Source: Limnochordales bacterium (GTDB lineage Bacteria > Bacillota > Limnochordia > Limnochordales > DUMU01). From it: a stretch of DNA of 64,000 nt. The DNA is taken from contig JADBKP010000003.1 in assembly GCA_014896315.1 (NCBI GenBank), forward strand, positions 271,689 through 335,688. The letters run 5' to 3'. A program made the translations under genes and the position numbers. Within the stretch, counting starts at the first letter, position 1; the number at the start of each line of letters is the position of its first letter. Of the stretch, positions 43,232 to 52,206 are shown piece after piece. Below the pieces are notes generated by a model. It saw nothing but the letters and a program-made list of their open reading frames with translations, made no database searches and was not told the origin of the DNA.

Positions 43232-45160
43232 ATGGAGGTGGCTTCCTTGAACGAGCATACCCGCCGGCCCGCACTTTCGCGCTTCGCTTTTCTCGTCTGG
43301 ATAGCAGCAACCGCCCTCGCCTTTTTCGCTTCCAACGTCGCCGTCACCGCGCAAGAGCCCCTGCCCTCGGCCGCTGAGATCTTCAAAGCCAATGTGGCGG
43401 CCGATGCTCCCCTTCTCAACCCCTTCCAGCTCCGCGCCCAGTTGGAAGTAGACGGCAGTCAGATTGCCGATCTGACCCTGGGCTGGAGCGGCGGCGCGAT
43501 CGTCTCGCTCCAAGCTAGGCTATCCACCATGCCGGGATTTGGCGAGATTGCCGCGGCACTTCGTCCTTCCGGTTTCGCGTTGATCAAGGTCGGCTCATCG
43601 TCACAGGTGCTCGCTCCCCTGGTACCCTACTCCCAGTTTCTTGAGCTGCTCCCTCGCCTCGCCAACCGGGCGCTACTCGCCGACATAATTGACTCCCTCG
43701 CATCATCGGCCCGGCTGATCGGCGAGACAGAGATCCAGGGCCGCCGCGCCTATATCATCGAATGGACGCTACAACCGCAAGCCATACTCGCAGGGATGAA
43801 AACGAGTCTCACCCGATTGGCCACCGACGATGAAGTCGCCTCTTTGCTGGCCGACATGGGGGTGCCGCTGGATCAGGTGCTGGAAGCCTGGGACGTGGAG
43901 ATTCCGGAATTCATCGAAGCGATCTCGGCTGACTCGGCCCTTCCCCCGCTCACCTATCGCCAGTACGTAGATGCGCAAAACCACGTAACGCTGAAGAACG
44001 AGGTCGATATCCCTGAAGATCTCCAAAGCGACGAACTACTCACCCCCTTTACTCCCCAGGTCGAGCTCGAAGAGATCATTACAGGGGAAGATGGCCAGAT
44101 CGAAAAGCTGGTCTGGCACGTGACTCTGGACCTGCCGGTGCAGGAATTGGTCTACATATACGCGACTTTGGCGGACACCGTAGTGACCACCACCGCTGAC
44201 GCCGCGGCTGAGGCTGAGAGCAACGAGGCTGCAAACGAGGAAGCGCCCGTTGACTCACAATCTCCCTCTCTTGCTCTCGACCTCCGGATAACCCTGCAAC
44301 GCGTCGGCGGGGGTTACCTGCCCGCGGAAATATCCGGGCGCGTCCGGGCTGACCGCGCTGCCCTTTCCGTTCTGGAAGCTTTACAACCTCTGGATGAGGG
44401 GTCTGAAGAGTTACTGCTTGCTCCGGAGCCCTCGTCTGAACCCGTGGAACATACCTTCCGCCTCACCTTGCGATGGGATACGACCCGCGGCGCTGAGCCC
44501 GCGCTGGTGGAGGACACAAGGCTACTGGACGCCGAACGTTCGTGGCAACAAGCCCAGGCTGCTGTGCAGGCAGACGATTGGGAGGCAGCCATACCGCCGC
44601 TTGCCCGGCTCACCCGTCAGGTGCCGACCTTTGTCCTGGCTCACCTATATCTGTCCGACGCCTACGAGAAGGTCGGGGAGATCTGGTCTGCCATTGGCGA
44701 GCTCGAGCAAGTGGTGATGCTTCAACCGCAAAACTGGTTAGCCTTGAATAACCTGGCTTATACTTACGTAGATCACGACATCGATGCGGAACGCGGTCTC
44801 GAGCTGGCCCTGGAAGCCTACGATCTCGTACCCGACCCGGCGCCTGCGTTCCTGCTCGACACCCTGGGGTGGGCGTACTACAAGAACGGTCAACTTGAGG
44901 CAGCCTCCTGGTATCTTGAAGAGTCATCGATTCAGCTCACAGAGGAGAACAAGGCCGGCATGTACGAACCGGAAGAGTATGCTGAATACGCCGGCATTCT
45001 CCACTATCATCTGGGGGCAGTCTACGCGGCACGCGGCATGTACGACCAGGCCAAAGTCCACCTGGAGATATCACTGCAGCACGACCCCGACTTGACGGAA
45101 GCTCACGAACTGCTTACCCAGGTCAACGAAGCGCTGGCCGAAGCACCGGCTGAATCCTGA
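43232..45160 (+). CDS. Secreted LolA/DUF6612-like protein with C-terminal TPR repeats
   Basis: About 642 residues from ATG 43232 (AGGAG close upstream); TTG 43247 after GGAGGTGG is an alternative. A signal (FAFLVWIAATALAFFASNVAVTAQ) is followed by a beta-rich region (~45-420) resembling the carrier-like fold of DUF6612 proteins, with a central Ala/Glu-rich linker. Residues ~430-640 contain tetratricopeptide repeats, e.g. FVLAHLYLSDAYEKVGEIWSAIGELEQVVMLQP and HYHLGAVYAARGMYDQAKVHLEISLQHDP. Possibly a scaffold for envelope proteins; no partner is evident. Confidence 0.7.
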   Translation: MEVASLNEHTRRPALSRFAFLVWIAATALAFFASNVAVTAQEPLPSAAEIFKANVAADAPLLNPFQLRAQLEVDGSQIADLTLGWSGGAIVSLQARLSTMPGFGEIAAALRPSGFALIKVGSSSQVLAPLVPYSQFLELLPRLANRALLADIIDSLASSARLIGETEIQGRRAYIIEWTLQPQAILAGMKTSLTRLATDDEVASLLADMGVPLDQVLEAWDVEIPEFIEAISADSALPPLTYRQYVDAQNHVTLKNEVDIPEDLQSDELLTPFTPQVELEEIITGEDGQIEKLVWHVTLDLPVQELVYIYATLADTVVTTTADAAAEAESNEAANEEAPVDSQSPSLALDLRITLQRVGGGYLPAEISGRVRADRAALSVLEALQPLDEGSEELLLAPEPSSEPVEHTFRLTLRWDTTRGAEPALVEDTRLLDAERSWQQAQAAVQADDWEAAIPPLARLTRQVPTFVLAHLYLSDAYEKVGEIWSAIGELEQVVMLQPQNWLALNNLAYTYVDHDIDAERGLELALEAYDLVPDPAPAFLLDTLGWAYYKNGQLEAASWYLEESSIQLTEENKAGMYEPEEYAEYAGILHYHLGAVYAARGMYDQAKVHLEISLQHDPDLTEAHELLTQVNEALAEAPAES

Positions 45161-45168
45161 TGCTGCCC

Positions 45169-45204
45169 GGCAGCGGCGGCCTGCATCCGCCGCTGCCTTT
45201 TCTA
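45169..45204 (+). terminator. Terminator of the TPR protein gene
   Basis: GGCAGCGGCGG and CCGCCGCTGCC form a perfect 11-bp stem followed by TTTTCTATT. It overlaps the stop codon of the convergent esterase gene. Confidence 0.85.
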
Positions 45205-46236
45205 TTCCTGGCCTTCCGGCCGCAGTGCCTGCCAGAGAAGGGTAAGCGAGCGGTCCCAGCGGTAGCCGGTGTCCATGTGGCCGTCCGGGTAGGTCTCAAA
45301 CAGGTGCGGGATACCGAGAGCCTCCAGCCGGCGGGCGAACTGGCGGGCGCCGTAGAGCAGGTTAAACTCATCCCATTCGCCGCAGTCAAAAAAGAGCAGC
45401 TTCAGGCTGCGCAGGGCTTCCGCAGCAGAACTTCGCGCAACCATGCGCAGCGGATCATGGGCGAGCCACCTCTCCCAAACCTGATGCCTGATCTCTCCCG
45501 TGTAAAGATCAACGGGCAGATCGACTCCTCCTTCGGCCGCCGGATTGGGCGAATAGGTAGCGGCCATAGCAAAGAGGTTCTGGGCGGCCCGCAGCGAAGG
45601 ACCAGGCCGGCGAGTCCTACCGCTGAGCAGTGCCTCGCGGAAGGCTGCCACACCTCCTGCTCTTGCCACCTCTCGCAGCAGGTGACCGATATCCGGCAGA
45701 TAACAGAGTTCAAACGCCATGTCGCCTGAATGACAGAGAACGGCGGCGAACAAACCCGGCCGGTGCATGGCACTGACCAGCGCTCCATATCCTCCCGAAG
45801 ACTTCCCGGCCACCGCCAGCGCTGAGGCCGGGTGACGTGCCTGCACAAAGGGGAGCAGTTCATCCCATAGGTAGGTGGCGTACGCTCCTACGCCCTCCGA
45901 ATCGATATGCTGGTTGCCCCCAAGCGACGTGTAGGTATCAGGGAGCACGAACACCATATCGCCAATCTGGCCTGCCGCCCGAAGGCGCGTCACTCTCTCG
46001 ACCAGATCCTCGCGCCCCGGGGAAAAGTTGAGGAAGCTCCTGCCTGTTGCCCCAAAGGCGGGCAGCATCCAGACCTGCGGGTAAGCACGACTACTGTCAT
46101 AGTCTGGGGGAAGAAGGAGGGTTACCAGCCGTTCCGCCGGATCACCCAGTGGATTGCGAGCCAGGGCACGGCTTGTGAACGGGTAAGTTACCACGGAGAA
46201 ACCATGCGGGGCAGCGGTCCAGCGCAAGCACTTCAC
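45202..46236 (-). CDS. Esterase D-like alpha/beta hydrolase
   Basis: 344 residues from GTG 46236 (TTG 46227 also possible). Belongs to the putative esterase (Esterase_phd) family: VTLLLPPDYDSSRAYPQVWMLPAFGATGRSFLNF, GDMVFVLPDTYTSLGGNQHIDSEGVGAYATYLWDELLPFV, and nucleophile elbow AGKSSGGYGAL (GxSxG variant GKSSG). The C-terminal FETYPDGHMDTGYRW supplies the catalytic His. No signal peptide. Likely a carboxylesterase or S-formylglutathione hydrolase-like enzyme; substrate unknown. Confidence 0.82.
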   Translation of the reverse strand: MKCLRWTAAPHGFSVVTYPFTSRALARNPLGDPAERLVTLLLPPDYDSSRAYPQVWMLPAFGATGRSFLNFSPGREDLVERVTRLRAAGQIGDMVFVLPDTYTSLGGNQHIDSEGVGAYATYLWDELLPFVQARHPASALAVAGKSSGGYGALVSAMHRPGLFAAVLCHSGDMAFELCYLPDIGHLLREVARAGGVAAFREALLSGRTRRPGPSLRAAQNLFAMAATYSPNPAAEGGVDLPVDLYTGEIRHQVWERWLAHDPLRMVARSSAAEALRSLKLLFFDCGEWDEFNLLYGARQFARRLEALGIPHLFETYPDGHMDTGYRWDRSLTLLWQALRPEGQE

Positions 46237-46399
46237 TCCCCTGTCGCTTTGGAAATACAGCTACAGCAAATGAATACCACAGCCAGTCTGGTCACAGATC
46301 TTTCATAATTTGGTCGTCATGCCGACACAGTTTCCGGGTATCGGTTACTACGGAAGGGGATCGGACATCCCCAGGTACACTAGTCAAGGAGGGATGGCG

Positions 46400-47182
46400 A
46401 TGATTGTCAGAGAACGCTGCCACTTCCGCTTCCTGGGTCACGACGGTAACACAGATTCCTGGGCCCGCCGGCGTCTGGGTCTTGCCCTCACCTTCTTCTG
46501 TACGATGCTGGTGATCGTGGGACTGGCCACCGCCGGTGTGATGGCAGCTGCCGGTGCGGAGATAAGGCCGAGAGACCCCGCGCCGGAGGCAGAACGCGTT
46601 CCCCTACTTCTGCCACACGGTATCGGGCGCATTCCCTCGTTCTCCTCTCTACCCCTGTTCCGGTACATGGCGTCCCAGGCCGGCCAGTTCAAGCTGACCG
46701 ATAGACAGTACAGCGCCCTCCGTTCCATATACCAGGAACTGCACGATGAGTTGAAACCTCTCCTCACCGAGCTGCGGCAGGCAAGGGAGAGACTGGCAAA
46801 GGCATGGCAGAAGTCACCGGTCAACGAAGAGGAGGTGCTGGCAGCCACCGAGGAGGCGACCAAGCTGGCGCTTGAGATACGCAGCAAGATGGCCGCAGCC
46901 CAGAAAAGAGTCGAAGCGGTGTTGACACCGGAGCAGAAGCAAGAACTAGAGAAGCTGAAGCAGCAGTTTCAGGAGAGGCAACGGCAGTGGAAAGAGCAGT
47001 TGAACCGGCAGGATGCGCCAGGCCGCGGGGCTTTGCTACCTCGGGAGCAGGCTCGTCGGGTGATGGAGCTCAGGGAGCGAATTCGCACGCAAAAAGACGG
47101 ACACCTCCCGTACCTCAAGCCGGGGTGGTCAGCGATTATCCGAATCTTCCCGCTTGTTCCCGGCTTTCCTTTCATGCGTTAG
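46400..47182 (+). CDS. Spy/CpxP-like membrane-anchored protein
   Basis: 260 residues from ATG 46400 (AAGGAGGG 6 nt upstream). A hydrophobic export segment (LGLALTFFCTMLVIVGLATAGVMAAAGA) precedes a helical domain with LTDRQYSALRSIYQELHDELKPLLTELRQARERL and VLTPEQKQELEKLKQQFQERQRQWKEQL, the repeated pattern of Spy/CpxP/zinc-resistance periplasmic proteins (LTxxQ...). Predicted extracytoplasmic chaperone or metal sensor; the LTxxQ match is by eye. Confidence 0.7.
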   Translation: MIVRERCHFRFLGHDGNTDSWARRRLGLALTFFCTMLVIVGLATAGVMAAAGAEIRPRDPAPEAERVPLLLPHGIGRIPSFSSLPLFRYMASQAGQFKLTDRQYSALRSIYQELHDELKPLLTELRQARERLAKAWQKSPVNEEEVLAATEEATKLALEIRSKMAAAQKRVEAVLTPEQKQELEKLKQQFQERQRQWKEQLNRQDAPGRGALLPREQARRVMELRERIRTQKDGHLPYLKPGWSAIIRIFPLVPGFPFMR

Positions 47183-47201
47183 TTAACCTTACCGCGGTAC
47201 C

Positions 47202-47258
47202 GGCTGTCGGCGAAGCGCGGTTCATCTCCGCCGACAGCCTTCATCTTCTTTTCTTTGA
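47202..47258 (+). terminator. Terminator after the Spy/CpxP-like gene
   Basis: GGCTGTCGGCG and CGCCGACAGCC make a perfect 11-bp stem followed by TTCATCTTCTTTTCTTTG. Nothing else is seen in the 259-base gap up to the CARF-like gene except a good ribosome site at its end. Confidence 0.85.
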
Positions 47259-47441
47259 CAACTAGCCGACCCCGCAGTAACCTACAAGTACAGACCCCCG
47301 AATTGCGCCAAGCCCTGGCACGCACAAGGAAAGGACGAGTCAGCGCCAGCGGCCAGGGGAACCTGGTCTTGTTGTGGCAGGAATGTAGCGCAGCATGTGG
47401 AAAAACAAGCAGTAGCTGGGAACCGGGCGGGAGGCACACAG

Positions 47442-48011
47442 ATGAGCCGCGTGCAACCAGCAGGCCATCTAATCCTTACCACTGTAGGGGCAGACCTTCT
47501 TCTCAATATCCTAACCCCGGGTGAGGTCGAAGAGGGAAAGCATCTCTGGGTGTTGGATTCGTTGAGTGAACGGGAGAGTAACCTCTCAGTCTTAACGCGG
47601 GACTATATCCGATCGCTCGGGGAGAGGGCACTTGACGCCTTGCGCCGGAGTCCGGTCGCCGAACGCAGCCGCCTCTGCCCAGAGCTTGGCAGGATCTACG
47701 CCCTGTACGGTGACGAGCGGCTCGTGGCATCTCCGGAGGATAAGCACCTGCTGGTCGCCACCGATGCCCACACAAGCCGCACTGCTGCGCAGGTTATCCA
47801 GCGTTTCCTGGCCGAACAATCCCATGCGGCCGAGCTTCTCCTCATTCCGCAGTCCGGGCCTTCCGGCCTGGCCCGCGAACTGGAGAGTTCTTACGCGGAC
47901 AAGCTGGCCGCCTACGTCCGTCAGGGTGGGGAGGTAGTGCTCAACCTGGTGGGTGGCCCGGAATGGTTGCGGGAGTTCTGCAGCAGTGTAGTCAGTCGCT
48001 GTCAGATCTGA
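47442..48011 (+). CDS. Stand-alone CARF-like protein (Cas_APE2256/Csm6-N type)
   Basis: 189 residues from ATG 47442 (GGGAGG about 8 nt upstream). The N-terminal strand-loop HLILTTVGADLLLNIL matches the StVGtSLLxN opening of APE2256/CARF proteins; LCPELGRIYAL corresponds to the sAELnsL stretch; KHLLVATDAHTSRTAAQVIQRFL to the LLaTDTxxGxxaA stretch; EVVLNLVGGPEW to the NlTGGxK end. CARF domains bind cyclic oligoadenylates in type III CRISPR immunity, and CARF-only members can be ring nucleases. No effector domain follows and no cas genes are in the window. Assignment rests on motifs only. Confidence 0.5.
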   Translation: MSRVQPAGHLILTTVGADLLLNILTPGEVEEGKHLWVLDSLSERESNLSVLTRDYIRSLGERALDALRRSPVAERSRLCPELGRIYALYGDERLVASPEDKHLLVATDAHTSRTAAQVIQRFLAEQSHAAELLLIPQSGPSGLARELESSYADKLAAYVRQGGEVVLNLVGGPEWLREFCSSVVSRCQI

Positions 48012-48018
48012 GATTTGA

Positions 48019-48046
48019 AGGGGGGGCTACTTGCGCCCCCCTTTTT
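48019..48046 (+). terminator. Terminator of the CARF-like gene
   Basis: A G-run plus GC pairs with GCGCCCCCC around a short TACTT loop, followed by TTTTT. Placed 8 bases after the stop codon. Confidence 0.88.
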
Positions 48047-48065
48047 CGTACCGCTACCCGCACCG

Positions 48066-49379
48066 CTAACGGTAGGCTTTGAGCACGTTGTTCCACTCCT
48101 CAGCGGCGCTGGCCATGGCGTTCTCAGGACTCTGTTCACCTTTGAGTATTCTCTGGTAGGCGGTGGCCCAAAGCCGCGTCAACCTGTCGGCCTCCGGGAA
48201 GATCGGGTAGCGACGGGCGAATTCCAGAGCCTGATACGAGAAACGGAGGGCCGGATTCTCTTTAACTATAGCGGCCACCGTCGAGTAACGCGGTGACGGC
48301 AGACCCATCTGCAGATTGAGTTTCATTAAGGTCTCGGGTGCGGTTAGAGTCTGGATGAACTTCCAGGCCAGCTCTTTCTGCTGGCTCTGCCGATGGATGG
48401 CCACCCAGTCGGAGAAGACCGGCGTAACCCTCTCTTTGTCTCTGGGCACAAAGATGCCGATCCGATCGAGCTGCCTGGGATCTTTGCGAGCAATCTCTGA
48501 CCCCACCAGACCGCTGAAGAGGAAGATCGCCGCCTTTTTTTCGTAGAAGGCATAGTTGCTGGTCGGCCGCCAGGTATATCCTGCCGGCAGCACCGCGTTG
48601 CGCAGATCGAGCATAAACCGGAGCGCTTTTATGGCTGCCGACGAGGTGAAACCGGGCCGCAGCTCTTCGTCAATCAACTCCCCGCCCGCCTGCCAGAGGT
48701 AGGGCACGAACTCCTGCATATTGCCGAAGGGTTCGTTGCGGGTAAGCCGCTCCACCGAGTATCCTTGCTGAAGCACTTCATTACCCCTGGTACGGGTGAG
48801 CTTGCGGGCTGCAGCCAGAAGCTCCTCCCAGTCATCGGGCGGCCGTTTGGGGTCAAGGCCTGCCTCCTCAAAAAGGTCGTAATGGTACCACCACATCCGT
48901 GGCGCGGCAAGCAGTGGGACCCCATAATTCCGTCCTCCCCAGGTTGAACTGCCGAATGCCCCCGGGATAAAGTCCCGCTTATCCTGCCAACTTGCCAGAC
49001 GATCAGTTATGTCAAGGACCAGCTGGGCACGGACCAGCTCGTAGATATGCTCCGCCCCGTTCATGAAGACATCAGGCGGCAGCCCGGCAGCGGTCTGCAC
49101 CATGATCTTCTGCATCCGATTGCTCCAATCGACCGGTTCAAGCTCCACCTTGACCTTGTTTGCCTGCTCAAATCTGGGGATAATCTCCTGCTGCATCAGA
49201 TTGATCTGGGTGGGCGAAAGCACCATCTGCACCCGCAGGACCGGTGTCGCCGCCCGGGCAGGCAAGACGACAGGCGAGACGCCGGCCAGACCGGCGGCCA
49301 GCAGCGCCCCTGCAAGGTTTAGCAGAGTGGCCACGCCAACCCTGGCCGATGGTCGACAAGTCCTTACCATTTCACTCAT
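48066..49379 (-). CDS. Extracellular solute-binding protein, family 1
   Basis: 437 residues from ATG 49379 (GGAAGGAAG upstream); the frame is open further but without a ribosome site. Signal LLNLAGALLAAGLAGVSPVVLPARA|AT is followed by PVLRVQMVLSPTQINLMQQEIIPRFEQANKVKVELEPVDW and TAAGLPPDVFMNGAEHI, typical of sugar-binding family 1. The C-terminal FIQTLTAPETLMKLNLQMGLPSPRYS fits. No permease genes follow it; divergent from a GntR/LacI-type regulator. No lipobox visible. Confidence 0.88.
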   Translation of the reverse strand: MSEMVRTCRPSARVGVATLLNLAGALLAAGLAGVSPVVLPARAATPVLRVQMVLSPTQINLMQQEIIPRFEQANKVKVELEPVDWSNRMQKIMVQTAAGLPPDVFMNGAEHIYELVRAQLVLDITDRLASWQDKRDFIPGAFGSSTWGGRNYGVPLLAAPRMWWYHYDLFEEAGLDPKRPPDDWEELLAAARKLTRTRGNEVLQQGYSVERLTRNEPFGNMQEFVPYLWQAGGELIDEELRPGFTSSAAIKALRFMLDLRNAVLPAGYTWRPTSNYAFYEKKAAIFLFSGLVGSEIARKDPRQLDRIGIFVPRDKERVTPVFSDWVAIHRQSQQKELAWKFIQTLTAPETLMKLNLQMGLPSPRYSTVAAIVKENPALRFSYQALEFARRYPIFPEADRLTRLWATAYQRILKGEQSPENAMASAAEEWNNVLKAYR

Positions 49380-49462
49380 CACTTCCTTCCTACTGCGGCC
49401 ACTAACCCGGTGACCTTCCGCTCTCGGGCGGTTGATGCACCAACTTAGGGCGCGTTCTGGTA

Positions 49463-49492
49463 TATCTAAGGCATATTTCATCTCGCAGGCAA
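49463..49492 (-). promoter_or_regulatory. Possible promoter of the solute-binding protein gene
   Basis: TTGCCT (49492-49487), 18-base spacer and TAGATA (49468-49463). Overlaps GGCATAT motifs repeated at 49470-49476 and 49583-49589, candidate operator half-sites for the divergent regulator. Confidence 0.35.
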
Positions 49493-49656
49493 TCTTTCCT
49501 GCCGATTGCAGGCCGCTTCTGTACCAGCCCAGGACGGAAGCCGTCGGAAGGAAATCACCGGGAAAGAGACGAAGTTATACCTGGCATATAGCACTAACCC
49601 GAGCGGTGGCCAGTCGCTTCCGGGTGCGGGCCTGGCTCATAAGGCGGTGATCACCC

Positions 49657-50787
49657 GTGACATGGGAAGAGAAAGAGGAGAAAGAGGAGAAGTCCGGTCT
49701 TCCCCGCTACGAACAGGTAAAATCCGAGCTGCGGCGCATGATCAGGGAGGGCAAGTTCGGTCCGGGAGACCGGATGTATTCCGAACATGAACTGATGAAG
49801 CTGTACGGGATCAGCAATACTACCGCCCGCCGGGTCTTAAACGACATGGCCCGCGAAGGACTCCTCATCCGCCAGCGCGGCAGGGGTAGCTTCGTCCGGC
49901 AATCGCCGACGAGCCGCGGGCTGGTAGGACTCATTCTGCCCTACAGCCGGCTGATAGAAACTGTGGCCGGGGAAGAACAGACCGACCTTTACTATGGCCC
50001 TGTCACCCAGGCGTTCCGTTCTACGATGGAGGAGGCAGGATACTCTGTCGTCCTGCGGGCGCTAGCAAGCCACGGAAAGCCGTCGCTCCCGGAAGAGTTG
50101 CTTGGCACGTTGCGAGGGCTTGCTTTCCTCGCACCTCCTGTCGCGCTGCTGCCCTGGTTGCAACAGCTGGCCAGGCGAGTGCCGATCGTGGTGATCGGAG
50201 CGACCTTTGCTGTTCCCGACTTTCCCTGTGTGGACACGGACAACATCGGCGGCGCTTATCAGGCTGTCTCCTATCTCTTGTCGCTGGGACATCGGCGAAT
50301 CGCCTACATTGGCGGTCCGGATTCCGCCAGCAACAGCCATGATCGGGAGCTGGGGTACCGAATGGCTCTGCAAGAAGCCGGGATTCCGCCGGAAGATGAA
50401 CTGGTATCCGTCCAGCCGGAAGACGTACGCGATGAGGAGTTCGGGGCGGAGACAACCCGGCAACTCATGGGACTGCCCCCGGCCGATCGGCCCACGGCCA
50501 TCTTCGCCGGAGGGTACTACCTCGCAGTGGGCGCTCTGGCCGCGCTGAAGGAGGCGGGACTGTCAGTCCCGGCGGACGTCTCACTGGTCGGCTTCGACGA
50601 CAGCAGCGTATCTGCCTATCTTTCCCCTCCCCTGACCACGGTGGTGCAACCCCTGAGCCGGCTCGGCAGAACAGGCGGGGAACGGCTGCTGCGAGGTCTG
50701 GCGGGCGAAACCGATCCCCTGCGTATTGCTCTGGCCACGCGCCTGGTGATCCGGGAATCGGCCGGCCCTGCTCCCTCCACTCCCTAA
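49657..50787 (+). CDS. GntR-HTH/LacI-type sensor transcriptional regulator (AraR-like)
   Basis: 376 residues from GTG 49657. The N-terminal GntR winged HTH reads PRYEQVKSELRRMIREGKFGPGDRMYSEHELMKLYGISNTTARRVLNDMAREGLLIRQRGRGSFV. The rest is a LacI-like ligand-binding domain (GLVGLILPYSRLIE, LGHRRIAYIGGPDSASNSHDRELGYRMAL, VSLVGFDDSSVSAYLSPPLTTVVQPL). This fusion is the AraR architecture used for arabinose and other sugars. Divergently placed, so it probably represses the solute-binding protein gene and itself. Confidence 0.9.
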   Translation: MTWEEKEEKEEKSGLPRYEQVKSELRRMIREGKFGPGDRMYSEHELMKLYGISNTTARRVLNDMAREGLLIRQRGRGSFVRQSPTSRGLVGLILPYSRLIETVAGEEQTDLYYGPVTQAFRSTMEEAGYSVVLRALASHGKPSLPEELLGTLRGLAFLAPPVALLPWLQQLARRVPIVVIGATFAVPDFPCVDTDNIGGAYQAVSYLLSLGHRRIAYIGGPDSASNSHDRELGYRMALQEAGIPPEDELVSVQPEDVRDEEFGAETTRQLMGLPPADRPTAIFAGGYYLAVGALAALKEAGLSVPADVSLVGFDDSSVSAYLSPPLTTVVQPLSRLGRTGGERLLRGLAGETDPLRIALATRLVIRESAGPAPSTP

Positions 50788-50817
50788 TCCCGCCGGGGCG
50801 GGCACAGCCAGTGCTGG

Positions 50818-50825
50818 CAGTCCTT
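50818..50825. repeat. IS target-site duplication, left copy
   Basis: CAGTCCTT, an 8-base direct repeat identical to 52199-52206, immediately outside the IS256-family element. Confidence 0.9.
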
Positions 50826-50856
50826 GAGATACCCTCAAAAGGTGTGGAAATGTGCG
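50826..50856 (+). repeat. Left inverted repeat of the IS256-family element
   Basis: 31 bases beginning GAGATACCCTC. An exact inverted copy of all 31 bases occurs alone at 60542-60572. Confidence 0.92.
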
Positions 50857-50927
50857 TAGGCGGTGTACCCTCCTGTTGAAAGAACCAACCGGGGCTATGG
50901 GCCCCAGTAAGGAGGAGAGACACCGCC

Positions 50928-52167
50928 ATGGACAAGCGGACCACATCGAGCAGCCTGCCGTCAAGTCCCACTTGGGAAGGACTGCATGAATGGCTTCGGG
51001 ATAGGATCCAGGAGCTTATTCAGGAATTGCTGGAGGATGAGGTAACTGAGCTTTTGGGCCGTGTTCGGTATCAGCGCCGGGCCGTCGTTGACGGCCCACC
51101 CGGCTACCGAAATGGGTATGGCAAGCCGCGGAAGCTAACGACTCCCCTGGGTACCATCACCCTTCGCCGTCCACGAGTGCGAGGCCTGGAGGAACGGTTC
51201 GAGAGCCGGATTCTACCCTTGTTTGTGCGGCGCACGAAAGAGGTTTCCGAGCTCTTGCCAGAGCTGTACCTGCACGGGCTGGCAGAGGGGGACTTTGACC
51301 TAGCCCTGCGAGGGCTGTTGGGAGAGGGAGCACCTGTGTCGGCCAGCACGGTGGCCCGCTTGAAGGAGCAATGGCAGGCCGAATGGGAAGCCTGGCGAAC
51401 ACGACGGCTGGACGACCTACGGGTGGTTTACCTGTGGGTAGATGGGATCTACGTGAAAGCAGGACTAGAACGAGAACGAGCTGCATTGCTGGTGGCCGTA
51501 GCCGGTTTAGTAGATGGCCGCAAGGAGGTGGTAGCGGTTACTCCTGGTTACCGGGAATCAGTGGAGAATTGGTCGGAGGTATTGCGGGACTTGCGAGACC
51601 GGGGGATGAATGCACCCCGTCTGGTGATCGGGGACGGGCACTTGGGGATCTGGGGAGCGCTCCGAGTCTCTGCCGGAGGCCGATGAGCAGCGGTGTTGGA
51701 ATCACAAGGTGCTCAACGTGCTGGAGCAGCTGCCACAACACCAGCAGGTGGCTGCCAAGGCCAAGCTGCGCGAAATCGTCTACGCTCCGACCCGAGTGGA
51801 AGCGGAGCACAAGCGTAAGGAGTTTGAGGCGTGGTGTCGCCAGCACGGGTACGGGAAGGCTGCGGAGACCTTAGGCAGGGATTGGGAACGGATGGTGACG
51901 TTTTACCGCTACCCCAGGGAGCACTGGGTGCATCTAAGAACCACGAACGTGGTGGAATCGCCCTTTGCGGCATTGCGGCTACGTACGGATGCCGCCAAGC
52001 GGTTCAAGAGAGTGGAGCGAGCGACGGCGGTAATCTGGAAGATGCTGATGGTGGCCGAGAAGAAAAAGTTTCGGCGGCTGAATGCGCCGGAACTTCTGGT
52101 GAGAGTTTACGCCGGAGCACGGTACGAAGATGGGTTTGAGGTCGCACAGGAGGGGACTGCCGCCTGA
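50928..52167 (+). pseudogene. IS256-family transposase, frameshifted
   Basis: Start ATG 50928 after a GGAGGAG site. First part, 50928-51686: residues include the family opening (RIQELIQELLEDEVTELLGR), first catalytic Asp (VYLWVDGIYVKAG) and second Asp (LVIGDGHLGIWGAL). Near 51655-51667 the frame changes by one base; the sequence continues in the other frame as ESLPEADEQRCWNHKVLNVLEQLPQHQQ through to TGA 52165-52167, containing the catalytic Glu (NVVESPFAALRLRT). The break separates the two Asp from the Glu, so the enzyme is probably dead unless a programmed shift occurs. A sequencing error is an alternative. Confidence 0.9.
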
Positions 52168-52198
52168 TGCACATTTACACACCTATTGACGAAACCTC
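52168..52198 (-). repeat. Right inverted repeat of the IS256-family element
   Basis: Begins directly after the transposase stop. Matches the left end at 24 of 31 bases. Confidence 0.9.
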
Positions 52199-52206
52199 CA
52201 GTCCTT
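52199..52206. repeat. IS target-site duplication, right copy
   Basis: CAGTCCTT, identical to 50818-50825. Confidence 0.9.

Larger units (their letters stand above)
50826..52198 (+). mobile_element. IS256-family insertion sequence, 1373 bp
   Basis: Bounded by 31-bp imperfect inverted repeats (50826-50856 and 52168-52198; 24 of 31 positions match, both starting GAG and sharing the AGGTGTG..AAATGTGC core). Flanked by identical 8-bp duplications CAGTCCTT, as expected for IS256. It encodes one Mutator/IS256 transposase gene, which is frameshifted. Intact ends and duplication indicate a fairly recent insertion. Confidence 0.95.

Noticed and set aside
47190..47203. CCGGTACCGCGGT resembling a T-box core on the minus strand
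   Set aside because: Lacks the full GGGTGGTACCGCGG consensus, no terminator or synthetase gene follows.
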